Shown here: in pieces, positions 43,181 to 51,923 of the stretch
Numbering within the stretch: position 1 is the first letter of the stretch
Layout of the letters: each line of letters begins with the position of its first letter
Source: Acidimicrobiia bacterium
GTDB lineage: Bacteria; Actinomycetota; Acidimicrobiia; Acidimicrobiales; SKKL01
DNA: 64,000 nt
Direction: 5' to 3'
NCBI GenBank assembly: GCA_041676705.1
Contig: JBAYRL010000008.1
Span: forward strand, 11,727-75,726
Made by a program: the position numbers and the translations under genes
The notes under the pieces: generated by a model
The model's database searches: none
What the model was told of the DNA's origin: nothing
The model's input: the letters and a program-made list of their open reading frames with translations, nothing else

Positions 43181-43433
43181 GACAGTTGCCCCTTGGCTGT
43201 GACGGATGTCAATGAATCTCTACGGTAGCGCTTTTTGGTCAAAAGGCACATCTCTTATACGGCGTATGAAGAGTGTGCCGATAGGCCCTTCTTTGGCGTC
43301 AGCTATCCCACTTGTCTCTTACTTGTCCTATTGTTGTGCTGTATAGGTTGTGGAGTTCCACGGCCATTTAGATGTTGGCTCATCCATAAATCACCGATAA
43401 CTCATCGTTTAATCACCCACAGCGAGGTACAAG
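43181..43433. other. 253-base divergent region, aldehyde dehydrogenase / icd
   Basis: The AT-rich half near icd should hold its promoter. Near the dehydrogenase start lie a small palindrome (CTTTT...AAAAG, 43231-43245) and a 35-base dyad (43245-43279). No small gene is supported. Confidence 0.55.
43245..43279. promoter_or_regulatory. 35-base near-perfect dyad, possible operator or RNA hairpin
   Basis: Arms GGCACA-t-CTCTT-ATAC (43245-43260) and GTAT-g-AAGAG-TGTGCC (43264-43279) pair for 15 positions with one bulged base on each side, around the 3-base loop GGC. It lies about 65 bases upstream of the dehydrogenase start and ~155 before icd. The length and symmetry suggest either a regulator-binding site or a leader hairpin; no known operator is matched. 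Confidence 0.6.
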
Positions 43434-44648
43434 ATGGCGAAAATTAAGGTTGTTAATCCGGTCGTAGAGCTCGATGGCGACGAGATGACTCGAATCATTT
43501 GGCAAATGATTCGCGAGCGATTCATTCTCCCCTATCTCGACATCGATCTTAAGTATTTCGACCTGGGTGTTGAAGAGCGCGACCGCACCGACGACCAGAT
43601 CACTATCGATTCTGCCAACGCCATTAAGCAATATGGTGTGGGCGTTAAATGCGCCACCATTACCCCCGACGAAGCCCGTGTGGAAGAGTTCGGGTTGAAG
43701 CAGATGTGGAAGTCGCCGAACGGAACCATCCGAAACATCCTGGGCGGAGTGGTCTTTCGTGAGCCGATCATCATCTCAAACATTCCCCGCTACGTGCCCG
43801 GCTGGACCAAACCCATTGTGATCGGCCGTCACGCCTTCGGTGACCAATACCGCGCCACCGACTTTAAGGTTCCAGGCGCTGGAACCTTAACCATGACTTT
43901 CACCCCGGCCGATGGCTCGGCACCCATTGAACACGAAGTTTTCCAGTTCCCCGAAGCTGGCGTGGCCATGGGTATGTACAACCTCGACGCCTCAATTAGA
44001 GACTTCGCCCGGGCCTCATTCCGTTACGGATTGAACCGCAATTACCCGGTTTATATGTCGACTAAGAACACCATCTTGAAGGCCTACGATGGTCGTTTCA
44101 AAGACCTCTTCCAGGAAGTGTTCGAAGCCGAGTTCGCCGATGAGTTTAAAGCTGCCGGGCTGACCTATGAGCACCGCCTAATCGACGACATGGTGGCGGC
44201 TTCCATGAAATGGGAAGGCGGGTATGTGTGGGCCTGCAAGAACTACGATGGCGATGTTCAAAGCGACACCGTGGCCCAAGGCTTTGGTTCTCTAGGGCTT
44301 ATGACCTCAGTACTAATTACCCCCGATGGCCAAACAGTGGAAGCCGAAGCGGCCCACGGCACGGTCACTCGCCACTACCGCGAGCACCAAAAGGGTAACC
44401 CCACCTCAACCAACCCCATCGCCTCTATTTTCGCATGGACCCAAGGTTTGGCCCATCGCGGCAAGCTCGACAACACCCCCGAGGTCACCGAGTTCGCCAA
44501 GACTTTGGAGCGAGTAATTATTGAGACCGTGGAAGCGGGCAAGATGACCAAAGACTTGGCCTTGCTGGTGGGTGATGACCAAGAGTGGCTCACCACGGAA
44601 GCCTTTATGGACGCCATCGACAACGCTTTGCAAGCTGCAATGGCTTAA
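43434..44648 (+). CDS. icd: NADP-dependent isocitrate dehydrogenase (eukaryote-type)
   Basis: A 404-residue enzyme that makes 2-oxoglutarate and NADPH. It belongs to the homodimeric subfamily shared with eukaryotes: VELDGDEMTRIIWQMI at the start, SPNGTIRNILGGVVFREPI (substrate Ser and Arg), RHAFGDQYRATDF, and the end segment with EAAHGTVTRHYREHQKG. The residue set after HGT (V-T-R-H) indicates NADP use. Translation start at ATG 43434 is close behind AGCGAGG. Terminated by a strong hairpin at 44676-44702. Confidence 0.96.
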   Translation: MAKIKVVNPVVELDGDEMTRIIWQMIRERFILPYLDIDLKYFDLGVEERDRTDDQITIDSANAIKQYGVGVKCATITPDEARVEEFGLKQMWKSPNGTIRNILGGVVFREPIIISNIPRYVPGWTKPIVIGRHAFGDQYRATDFKVPGAGTLTMTFTPADGSAPIEHEVFQFPEAGVAMGMYNLDASIRDFARASFRYGLNRNYPVYMSTKNTILKAYDGRFKDLFQEVFEAEFADEFKAAGLTYEHRLIDDMVAASMKWEGGYVWACKNYDGDVQSDTVAQGFGSLGLMTSVLITPDGQTVEAEAAHGTVTRHYREHQKGNPTSTNPIASIFAWTQGLAHRGKLDNTPEVTEFAKTLERVIIETVEAGKMTKDLALLVGDDQEWLTTEAFMDAIDNALQAAMA

Positions 44649-44675
44649 CGCCGGGGCCTAAGAGGGCAAATGCTG

Positions 44676-44702
44676 GCCGCTGCCGTCGATGATGGCAGCG
44701 GC
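44676..44702 (+). terminator. terminator after icd
   Basis: GCCGCTGCC (44676-44684) and GGCAGCGGC (44694-44702) form a perfect 9-base stem around a 9-base loop, extended by GCAAA/TTTGC across a small bulge, and followed by a T-rich stretch (TTTGCTATTTCTT). Confidence 0.88.
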
Positions 44703-44796
44703 TTTGCTATTTCTTAGCTAAGTCCGAGCTGTCTTTTGGCTTAGGTGTTGGGTACGTACCGGAGATTGGCCCTGTTCCACGGGCACTAAGCCGAGG

Positions 44797-45666
44797 TCAG
44801 GTCTGGGCTTTGGGTCCTAAGCCAAGGTTGGCGGCAATCGCCAAGGTGGCTTCGGGTCGATTCAAGGTGTAAAAGTGCAAGCCAGGAACGTCTTCGGCGA
44901 TCAGTGCTTCGCACATCTCTGAAGCAATCTCCACGCCTTCCGCCTTAATTGAGGCCGGGTCATCGGCATACTTCTCTAGCCGCGCCACCATTTCTTTAGG
45001 CATAGCGGCACCTGACAATTCGGCGAATCGTTTGATCTGGTTGAAATTGGTGACTGGCATAATGCCTGCTGCCACTGGCCGTTCACAGCCGAGCGCCGCC
45101 AGAGCGTCACGCATATCTAGGTAGTCTTCCACTCGGAAGAAAAACTGGGTGACGCCGAAATGGGCGGCGTTCAGTTTGTCCGCCAAATGGATGCGATCAC
45201 TTTGCAGATTGGGCGAACGGGGGTGGCCCTCAGGATGGGCGGCTACCCCAATGGAATATTCACCGTGTTCATGAAGTAGCTCTACCAGTTCACTGGCGTG
45301 GGTGAACTCACGTGGCGGAACGGTGCCGTCAGTCGGCTCGTCACCCGACAGGGCCAAGATATTGCGAATACCGGCATCGTCGTATTCCCCGATCAGCGAA
45401 ACGATTTCGGCTCTGGTGTGGGGAACGCATGTTAGATGAGCCATAGAGAGAATCTGATGGTTCTTCTCAAGGCCAATCACCATGTCGCGGGTTAGGTCGC
45501 GGGTCGAGCCCCCAGCACCATATGTAACCGACACAAACGAGGGTTGCAGCGGTTTCAGCGCATCGATCGTTTTCTTGAATTGCGCGCTGGCTTCAGCAGT
45601 CTTTGGCGGAAAGAACTCAAAGGAGATGGTGCGCCCAGCGGCTAGGAGTTCGTGGATGAGTGCCAT
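44797..45666 (-). CDS. metF: methylenetetrahydrofolate reductase
   Basis: A 289-residue flavoprotein that reduces 5,10-methylene-THF to 5-methyl-THF for methionine synthesis. Typical segments are SFEFFPPKTAEASAQF (catalytic Glu), PSFVSVTYGAGGSTRD, AHLTCVPHTRAEI, ILALSGDEPTDGT, FGVTQFFFRVEDY and AAGIMPVTNFNQIKRF. It is convergent with icd. No methionine synthase is in the window. The later folD, purN and purH genes make this a folate one-carbon neighbourhood. Confidence 0.96.
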   Translation of the reverse strand: MALIHELLAAGRTISFEFFPPKTAEASAQFKKTIDALKPLQPSFVSVTYGAGGSTRDLTRDMVIGLEKNHQILSMAHLTCVPHTRAEIVSLIGEYDDAGIRNILALSGDEPTDGTVPPREFTHASELVELLHEHGEYSIGVAAHPEGHPRSPNLQSDRIHLADKLNAAHFGVTQFFFRVEDYLDMRDALAALGCERPVAAGIMPVTNFNQIKRFAELSGAAMPKEMVARLEKYADDPASIKAEGVEIASEMCEALIAEDVPGLHFYTLNRPEATLAIAANLGLGPKAQT

Positions 45667-45717
45667 GCCACAAGGCTAGATGGTCGGCGCACGGTTACGA
45701 CTATTGGCTTCGAACGC

Positions 45718-46566
45718 CTACCTCAAGACTGCTTGAAGTTGACGTACCACCAACGGAACTTGAACGTTGGCCGTGAGGTTCGGACTTAGCGCTATTTCGC
45801 CACCGCCGTTGAGGCGATAGGAAGGGGCGATGCTGACCGTTGCCGAAACTTCGAAAGTACCATCGGGGCTCTCTTTACTAGTCGATCGACGTTCAAAGTT
45901 GTGTTGCACCGGAGATTCACTTGGGTAGGCCAAACCTAGGTCGCCACGCCAAGGGGTGGTGCCGTCACCAAAGTCCCACTCCACGTCAATTAGCTGCAAT
46001 GACACGTCTACGGTGGCTCCGAAGGGTGCCGATACTGACGTGAAGATCGGTGCACCGTTCCAACCGTCAACCCAGAACCAACTGGGAATACCCGTAATGC
46101 TGTAACCCGCTGGGTTGACCTCGATATTCAAGGTAGGAGCTAGCACTTCGCGGACGTAGCGATCGGCTTCAGCCCAGGCGATTGAATCATAGTCAACAAG
46201 GTCTTGGGGCGAGACCCAAAATGCATCAACGGTGGCTGTGCCGCACAGCAACCAGTAGGGAATAGCATCGGGTGACGTGGGCTCTCCGATGGCGTCTAGG
46301 GCTTCGAACCAGGTGGGAATCTCGACCAAGGTGAACTCGCACTCGGAGTAGGTCGGGTTCGAAGATGCCCCCGGCGTTCCCACCGGACGAAGGACGCCGT
46401 TCGAATCAAGAATTATCTCGACTCGGACGGTCGTACCGTTTGAAGAAACGTTCGATTCTTCCTGATTATTGCTAAAGTCTGCACTCGCGATCTCAGGGGA
46501 AGTCGCAATGGCAAGCAAGATGACTATTAAGGAAGTTGTTCGACGTAAAAATCGTAAACGACCCAC
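45718..46566 (-). CDS. secreted protein with PKD-like domain
   Basis: A 282-residue protein starting at GTG 46566, behind GGAG. The signal peptide is clear (TTSLIVILLAIATSPEIASA, cleavage near ASA-D). The mature part has a Trp/Tyr-rich region (FWVDGWNGAPIF) and a C-terminal PKD/Ig-like beta domain recognised by IDVEWDFGDGTTPWRGD, with a later beta-strand pattern TFEVSATVSIAPSYRL. It is likely exported. It overlaps the end of the upstream lipoprotein by 40 bases, so the pair is co-expressed. Function unknown. Confidence 0.8.
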   Translation of the reverse strand: MGRLRFLRRTTSLIVILLAIATSPEIASADFSNNQEESNVSSNGTTVRVEIILDSNGVLRPVGTPGASSNPTYSECEFTLVEIPTWFEALDAIGEPTSPDAIPYWLLCGTATVDAFWVSPQDLVDYDSIAWAEADRYVREVLAPTLNIEVNPAGYSITGIPSWFWVDGWNGAPIFTSVSAPFGATVDVSLQLIDVEWDFGDGTTPWRGDLGLAYPSESPVQHNFERRSTSKESPDGTFEVSATVSIAPSYRLNGGGEIALSPNLTANVQVPLVVRQLQAVLR

Positions 46567-47144
46567 TGATCTCCTCGCTTATACAACCAATACACCCAAG
46601 GGACATCAACGTTTTCTTCAATGTCTAGAATGGTTGAGTCACTCGCACGTAACGTCACAAATTTGCTTCGCTGGAGATCTGCAACAACGGCTTCATCCAT
46701 CTCGACCAGAAGAATCTCGTGCCTGTGTGATACATCAATCCGATATCTCTCGCCTCGATCAACAAGCTCTGCAAGCTCACTAAGCCGAGTCGAAAGGCCG
46801 CCGTCGACCAGAACTAAGGGCAGATAACGGTCATCCCCACGCGCAAAGGCATCCAAGACAACATCCCAATAGAACAAGTATGCGGCTTCGACTTGTTCTT
46901 CGGGCGTTAGAGCCGGATCAGCATAGAGAGGCTCGAAGTGCTGCTCGGGCATTGTGGATGGAGTAGCAACGCTAGTCGACGTAGTGCTCTCGCTCACCGT
47001 TGGCGTTGACGACGTTGAAGTCTCGGTATCAACACTGGCACGTGGCGGGGTCGCGCTCTTGCTTCCACCACCGCACCCACTGACAGCCAACGCCAAAGCA
47101 GCCGCTAACCAAATCCATCGCTTAGCAAAGGCCGCCATTTTCAT
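46527..47144 (-). CDS. putative lipoprotein, Thr/Ser-rich linker
   Basis: A 205-residue protein with a lipobox (LALAVSGC) after a basic start, so the Cys at about residue 24 would be lipidated. A Thr/Ser-rich linker (STSSTPTVSESTTSTSVAT) of ~40 residues leads to a folded domain of ~135 residues (EEQVEAAYLFYWDVVLDAFAR ... PWVYWLYKRGDQWVVYDFYV) similar in style to NTF2-like or mce-associated domains, though I cannot assign a family. Coupled with the secreted PKD-like protein downstream. Confidence 0.78.
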   Translation of the reverse strand: MKMAAFAKRWIWLAAALALAVSGCGGGSKSATPPRASVDTETSTSSTPTVSESTTSTSVATPSTMPEQHFEPLYADPALTPEEQVEAAYLFYWDVVLDAFARGDDRYLPLVLVDGGLSTRLSELAELVDRGERYRIDVSHRHEILLVEMDEAVVADLQRSKFVTLRASDSTILDIEENVDVPWVYWLYKRGDQWVVYDFYVEQLP

Positions 47145-47202
47145 ACCGAGACCTTAAACCACCGCCGGGAACGTTTCAAGGGCTGTAAAACTACATGAAA
47201 TA

Positions 47203-48060
47203 CTAGTTGGCGCGCTCTTCGGCTGCCGCCACACAATTAGCTAACAACATGGCCCTGGTCATCGGCCCCACCCCACCCAGGCGCGGTGAGAGCCAGCCAG
47301 CCACTTCGGCTACCTCATCAGCTACATCCGAGAGCAGCTTCTTCCCCGAAAACGAAACCCCGGCAGCGACCACCGCAGCGCCGGGCTTCACCATTTCAGG
47401 GGTAATCAGACCCGGAAACCCAGCCGCCGCCACTAGCACGTCAGCTTGGCGGGTGTACTCGCTAATGTCGGCCACTCCTGTATGCACTACGGTCACCGCA
47501 GCATTCAAGCCCGGCTCTTTCAAGGTGAGTAGTGCCGCCAAAGGACGACCAATAGTTAAACCACGGCCCACCACCACCACATGCTTGCCCGCTAAATCAA
47601 TATTGTAAGCCGCCAAAAGTTCTACAATGCCCACCGGTGTACATGGGCGCGGACCCTTGGTGCCCATAACCAACTTTCCAAGATTTACTGGATGCAGCCC
47701 GTCAACATCCTTGGCTGGTTCCATCTTCAAAATAGCGGCTTCAAAATCAAGCCCAGCCGGGAACGGATACTGCATTAGGTAGGCATCAACCTCGGGGTTG
47801 TGGTTGAATTCGGCCACCGCGGACTCGACTTCGGCCTGGGAAGCAGTGGCGGGAAGATGGGTGTGGAATGAAGCGATACCCACCGCCTCACAATCACGGT
47901 GTTTCATGGCTACATAATTGGCACTCGGACCGTCATCGCCAACCAAAATGGTACCCAAACCCGGGGTCACACCCTTGGCCTTAAGTTCGGCCACACGCTC
48001 AACCAGCTCGGAACGAATTCGCGTTGCGACGGCTTCCCCATCAAGTATTTCTGCAGTCAT
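47203..48060 (-). CDS. folD: methylenetetrahydrofolate dehydrogenase/cyclohydrolase
   Basis: A 285-residue bifunctional enzyme that links methylene-THF and formyl-THF. Signatures are the catalytic Lys in SANYVAMKHRDCEAVGI, the conserved LMQYPFPAGLD (usual VQLPLP) and DVDGLHPVNLGKL, the NADP site VVVVGRGLTIGRPLAALL, and the ending GGVGPMTRAMLLANC. The change of the VQLPLP segment to MQYPFP is mild. The protein lies 135 bases after purH on the same strand, and the gap contains a 19-base degenerate tandem repeat. Confidence 0.95.
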   Translation of the reverse strand: MTAEILDGEAVATRIRSELVERVAELKAKGVTPGLGTILVGDDGPSANYVAMKHRDCEAVGIASFHTHLPATASQAEVESAVAEFNHNPEVDAYLMQYPFPAGLDFEAAILKMEPAKDVDGLHPVNLGKLVMGTKGPRPCTPVGIVELLAAYNIDLAGKHVVVVGRGLTIGRPLAALLTLKEPGLNAAVTVVHTGVADISEYTRQADVLVAAAGFPGLITPEMVKPGAAVVAAGVSFSGKKLLSDVADEVAEVAGWLSPRLGGVGPMTRAMLLANCVAAAEERAN

Positions 48061-48103
48061 AAACCTAGTCTCGCTTCATATTTTTGTGGGCTATCCAATC
48101 ATC

Positions 48104-48179
48104 CGCTGCTTGGCGATGATTTCGCTACTTAGCGATCATTCCGCTGCAAAGCAATCGTTTGGCTGCCCGACAATCGCCT
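48104..48179 (-). repeat. degenerate 19-base tandem repeat between purH and folD
   Basis: Four units of 19 bases at 48104, 48123, 48142 and 48161, all with the plan CGCTGC..-GCGAT-ATT.. on the plus strand; later units diverge. A partial fifth unit may precede 48104. They sit between the purH stop and the folD start, so they would be in the transcript leader of folD. Confidence 0.7.
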
Positions 48180-48195
48180 CGCCGAAAACCAGTAA

Positions 48196-49734
48196 CTAGT
48201 GAAGAAATTGGCGCTCGCCAGTAAAGACCATGGCCAAACCAAGCTCATTCGCTCGGGCGATCACATCATCGTCATGCATGGCGCCACCGGGTTGAATGAC
48301 CACGGCCGAGCCAGCAGCTGAAGGGGCGTCCATTCCATCGGGGAATGGATAAAAAGCATCACTAGCACAAGCGCCACCAGCGGCGCGTCCGGCGGCTTTC
48401 GACACCGCCAGCTCACCCGACTCGACCCGGTTTTGTTGACCGGCACCTATTCCCCACGCCACGCCGTCTTTCACCAGCACAATGGCATTCGAAGTGACAT
48501 GACCCACCAAGCGCCAAGCCAACTCTGCATCAGCCCACTGCGAATCATTGGGTTCCGCCGTCGTTACCACCTCCCACGCTGAACGGGGACTCGCAAAATG
48601 AGCCGCATCTTGTACCAACCATCCACCCGAAATTTGCCGTAATGCCAAAGCATTTTTGGTGGGGGCTGGGGCGCTCAGCAAGCGGGTGTTCTTACGCTTC
48701 TTGACCAAAGCCTCGATAACACCTTCCTCATAACCCGGCGCAATAACAACATCAGCTTGAGCGGCCGCCACCATGGCTTCCACGGTTTGTTGGTCAACCA
48801 CCCGATTTAACGCCACAATGCCACCAAAGGCCGAGCGTGGGTCGCAATCGAAGGCTTTGGCATAAGCATCAGCCAGAGTGTCAGAAACAGCCACGCCACA
48901 AGGGTTGGCGTGTTTGATGATGGCCACCGTCGGTCGGGCGGAAAGGTCATGTACCAGTTCCCAAGCGGCGGCCGCATCGTAGAGGTTCAGGTAGGAAAGT
49001 GGCAGCCCACCGTGTTGCACAACCTCATCCCACCAGCTGGTTTCACCAATGTTGCGATAACGAGCACCAACCTGGTGAGGGTTTTCTCCGTATCGAAGCG
49101 AAGCAACCTTCTCTAACGCCAAATGCAGGGTCGAGGGCAAAGAAGGCGGATCGCCGGCATCGGCACTAAGTTCACTTTGGTCTTCATCGAACCAGCTCAC
49201 AATGGCCGCGTCGTAGGCGGCAGTGTGAGCAAAAGCGTCGCGAGCCAAGCGGCGACGAGTGGCCGAAGACAAGGCCCCCGAGTCGCGCAATTCGGCCAGT
49301 ACAATGCCATAATCCTGTGGGTTTACAACCACGCCCACATGGGCGTGGTTCTTGGCAGCCGCACGCACCATAGCAGGCCCGCCAATATCGATTAAGGCGA
49401 TGGAAGGGTCAGAGCGAAACGGGTAAAGGTTTGAAACCAACAACCCAAAAGGCGCTATGTCATTCGCTTCCAAGTCGGCCACATGGGTGGGCTCATCCAG
49501 GTCGGCCAACAGCCCACCGTGAATTTTCGGGTGCAAGGTTTTCACCCGGTCGGAAAGCATCTCGGGGAAACCGGTAACATCTTCCACCGTAGTTACCACA
49601 ATGCCAGCGTCATCAAGTGCCATGGCGGTACCACCACTCGATACGATCTCCCACCCAAGCTGCACCAAGCCACGGGCTAGATCAACCACCCCGGTCTTGT
49701 CATAAACAGAGATAAGCGCCCTTTTTGCCGTCAT
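48196..49734 (-). CDS. purH: bifunctional AICAR transformylase/IMP cyclohydrolase
   Basis: A 512-residue enzyme for the last two steps to IMP. The N-terminal IMP cyclohydrolase half has ALISVYDKTGVVDLARGL, VKTLHPKIHGGLLA and NLYPF; the transformylase half has ENPHQVGARY, IKHANPCGVAVSD, SAFGGIVALN and SDAFYPFPDGMD. Key Lys-His and Arg residues are kept. It is translationally coupled to purN (ATGA at 49731-49734). It uses formyl-THF, so the folD gene next door is a matching supply. Confidence 0.97.
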   Translation of the reverse strand: MTAKRALISVYDKTGVVDLARGLVQLGWEIVSSGGTAMALDDAGIVVTTVEDVTGFPEMLSDRVKTLHPKIHGGLLADLDEPTHVADLEANDIAPFGLLVSNLYPFRSDPSIALIDIGGPAMVRAAAKNHAHVGVVVNPQDYGIVLAELRDSGALSSATRRRLARDAFAHTAAYDAAIVSWFDEDQSELSADAGDPPSLPSTLHLALEKVASLRYGENPHQVGARYRNIGETSWWDEVVQHGGLPLSYLNLYDAAAAWELVHDLSARPTVAIIKHANPCGVAVSDTLADAYAKAFDCDPRSAFGGIVALNRVVDQQTVEAMVAAAQADVVIAPGYEEGVIEALVKKRKNTRLLSAPAPTKNALALRQISGGWLVQDAAHFASPRSAWEVVTTAEPNDSQWADAELAWRLVGHVTSNAIVLVKDGVAWGIGAGQQNRVESGELAVSKAAGRAAGGACASDAFYPFPDGMDAPSAAGSAVVIQPGGAMHDDDVIARANELGLAMVFTGERQFLH

Positions 49735-50309
49735 TCAACGGTTCCTTCCATAAAGCGACGAATAGTGGCGGGATAAAGCCGCCGTTCAACTTCTTTGATT
49801 CGTTCGTGGAGTGATTCTTCGGTGTCGTCGGGCGTCACGATGACCGCCTCTTGGGCCAGAATCGGCCCTTCGTCCATTTCAGCTGTAGCAATATGAACTG
49901 TACAACCGGTGACCTTCACACCTCGGGCCAAAGCCTCTCGCACGGCGTGCCAACCCTTAAAGGCAGGCAAAAGCGCTGGATGAGTGTTCAGCAACCGGCC
50001 CGGGAAAGCCGCCGCCGCGCCGGGAATTACAGTGCCGAAACCGGCCATCACCACTAGCTCAATGTCAGCTTCTCGAAGTTTGGCCACCACCTCTTCGGTG
50101 TAGGCGTGACGGTCGAAAGTAGGACCAAAATCTACCCTTTCCACCAACGCTACGGGCACTGAAGCTCGTTCAGCGACCTCGATAGCACGGCATGGACGGT
50201 CAACTACCACCAGTTCAACAGGTATATCGTCGGCCAAAATCGCTTCAAGCAGAGTTCCACTACCTGAAGCCAACACTCCAATTCGCACGTTATGTGACGC
50301 TAGCAGCAA
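49731..50309 (-). CDS. purN: phosphoribosylglycinamide formyltransferase
   Basis: A 192-residue formyl-THF-dependent GAR transformylase. The PRPP-like site reads GVLASGSGTLLEAIL (usual GSGTNLQ), the catalytic set is in LLNTHPALLPAFKG (Asn, His) and DEGPILAQ (Asp). TTG 50309 is the longest start; GTG 50288 would begin directly at the first beta strand and is the family-like choice. It heads the purN-purH(-folD) operon. Confidence 0.95.
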   Translation of the reverse strand: MLLASHNVRIGVLASGSGTLLEAILADDIPVELVVVDRPCRAIEVAERASVPVALVERVDFGPTFDRHAYTEEVVAKLREADIELVVMAGFGTVIPGAAAAFPGRLLNTHPALLPAFKGWHAVREALARGVKVTGCTVHIATAEMDEGPILAQEAVIVTPDDTEESLHERIKEVERRLYPATIRRFMEGTVE

Positions 50310-50410
50310 CCAAGGCCCACAGTTTTATTACCAAGTTCCTACTCAGGCCTGCCGCTATCGTCTAGCGTGGACATGACACATCGCGACAACTCGTATCTCT
50401 GGAGGTAGGG

Positions 50411-50857
50411 GTGGACCTAAATAAGCTCGGCATGGGCGAGAAGATAAGCGGCGGGGCCGGCATTTTGTTGATCCTCGGTATTCTCATTCTGCCGTGGCAC
50501 CACATTTCGTTCGGACCGTTCGGTTCAGCGAACATCAAAGCCATGAGCTCTCCAAACGCTATCTGGGGCATCTTGGCATTCATCTTGGCCTTGGCCGTAG
50601 TGGGTACTTTGCTGGCAGAGAAACTGGCCAATGTCGAACTGCCTGAAATCCCTGTTTCTTGGGTTGATGCTCGCTTCTACGGTGGCATTGCAGTGCTCGC
50701 CCTTTTGCTTCTGAAGCTCGTTGTTGAAACCAGCGCCCTAGGTTTTGGTGCTTGGGTGAACATCATCCTGGCCGCGGGCCTGGCTTACGGGGGCTTCGCC
50801 GCTAAGCAAGAAAGTGGCTCGAGCGGACGTTCCGCCACTCCACCTAGCCCCTTCTGA
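50411..50857 (+). CDS. hypothetical four-helix membrane protein
   Basis: A 148-residue protein starting at GTG 50411 with a good ribosome site (GGAGG). Four hydrophobic helices are visible: GAGILLILGILILPWHHI, AIWGILAFILALAVVGTLLA, FYGGIAVLALLLLKLVVETS and FGAWVNIILAAGLAYGGFA, with a short Ser/Pro tail (SSGRSATPPSPF). No family is recognised. Monocistronic between purN (divergent) and a strong terminator shared with sucD. Confidence 0.8.
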   Translation: MDLNKLGMGEKISGGAGILLILGILILPWHHISFGPFGSANIKAMSSPNAIWGILAFILALAVVGTLLAEKLANVELPEIPVSWVDARFYGGIAVLALLLLKLVVETSALGFGAWVNIILAAGLAYGGFAAKQESGSSGRSATPPSPF

Positions 50858-50952
50858 GAATCCCTTTCAAGAAGGTCCGTTTAGAACGAACGGGCACCTG
50901 CACTCCAACCGCTCAAGCGGCAGCACACGAGGAAGCTACAACATAAAACTAC

Positions 50953-50996
50953 AAAGGGCCTGGATTTCTCCCCAATGAGAGGAATCCAGGCCCTTT
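50953..50996. terminator. strong bidirectional terminator, membrane protein / sucD
   Basis: AAAGGGCCTGGATT (50953-50966) and AATCCAGGCCCTTT (50983-50996) are perfect complements; with one G-U pair the stem reaches 18 base pairs around the loop CCCAATGA. A/T ends give a U-run in both directions. Confidence 0.92.
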
Positions 50997-51016
50997 GGCT
51001 TTTCGCTCTCCAGCGA

Positions 51017-51913
51017 CTACAAGCCTCGCACAACCTCAACCATCAAGTTGCCAGCTTCAGTGGGGTTGTTCCCCACCTGGGCGCCAGCTGCTTTTAGGGC
51101 GCTCATCTTGGCATCGGCGGTACCTTTACCACCAGAAACGATGGCCCCAGCGTGGCCCATCTTCTTGCCAGCAGGAGCAGTGACCCCAGCAATATAAGAA
51201 ACAACCGGCTTGGTCATTTCATTGGCGATATATTCGGCCGCTTCTTCTTCAGCTGAACCACCAATTTCACCGATCATCATGACCGCTTTGGTGTCGGGGT
51301 CAGCTTCGAAAGCTTTCAGACAGTCGATGAATGAAACCCCTGGCACTGGGTCACCGCCAATACCAACACAGGTGGTAACACCAATATCGTTTAGTTTCAG
51401 TTCGTAAAGAGCCTGATAGGTAAGCGTGCCCGAACGGCTAACAATGCCCACCGCGGCTTCGCCTTCAACCGGAGCTTTAGCAATATGGCCAGCGGTAATA
51501 CCGATGTTGGCTTTACCAGGGCTAATGATTCCAGGGCAGTTAGGGCCCAACAACATAACGTTGGGGAAATCACGCTTCAACTTGTTGTAAAACCAAGCCT
51601 CATCTTGGGCGGGCACACCTTCGGTGATCGCCACAATAAACTCGACGCCAGCTTCGGCGGCTTCCATTACAGCGCCACTCACGCCGGGTGCCGGAATAAA
51701 AATACAAGAGGCATTGGCACCGGTAGCAGCCACGGCTTCGCTCATGTTGGCGAACACGGGAATGCCTTCCACGTCGGTACCAGCTTTTTTAGGGTTGGTG
51801 CCACCCACGACCTGGGTGCCATATTCCCGATTCAACAAGCCATAGAAACGGCCTTGGCTACCAGTTAAACCTTGGTAGATAACTTTGGTGTTTTCGTCAA
51901 CAAAAATGCTCAT
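51017..51913 (-). CDS. sucD: succinyl-CoA synthetase alpha subunit
   Basis: A 298-residue subunit that carries the phosphohistidine: the active site is in KKMGHAGAIVSGGKGTADAK, the CoA-binding start is YQGLTGSQGRFYGLLNREYGT, and the nucleotide contact region is LLGPNCPGIISPGKANIGI. It makes succinate and GTP/ATP from succinyl-CoA. It lies 10 bases after sucC on the same strand. Its product feeds the sdhCAB enzyme in this window. Confidence 0.97.
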   Translation of the reverse strand: MSIFVDENTKVIYQGLTGSQGRFYGLLNREYGTQVVGGTNPKKAGTDVEGIPVFANMSEAVAATGANASCIFIPAPGVSGAVMEAAEAGVEFIVAITEGVPAQDEAWFYNKLKRDFPNVMLLGPNCPGIISPGKANIGITAGHIAKAPVEGEAAVGIVSRSGTLTYQALYELKLNDIGVTTCVGIGGDPVPGVSFIDCLKAFEADPDTKAVMMIGEIGGSAEEEAAEYIANEMTKPVVSYIAGVTAPAGKKMGHAGAIVSGGKGTADAKMSALKAAGAQVGNNPTEAGNLMVEVVRGL

Positions 51914-51923
51914 GTGGGCTTCC

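Noticed and set aside
48104..48179. CRISPR array
   Set aside because: The 19-base units follow each other without spacers and are degenerate, so this is a plain tandem repeat.
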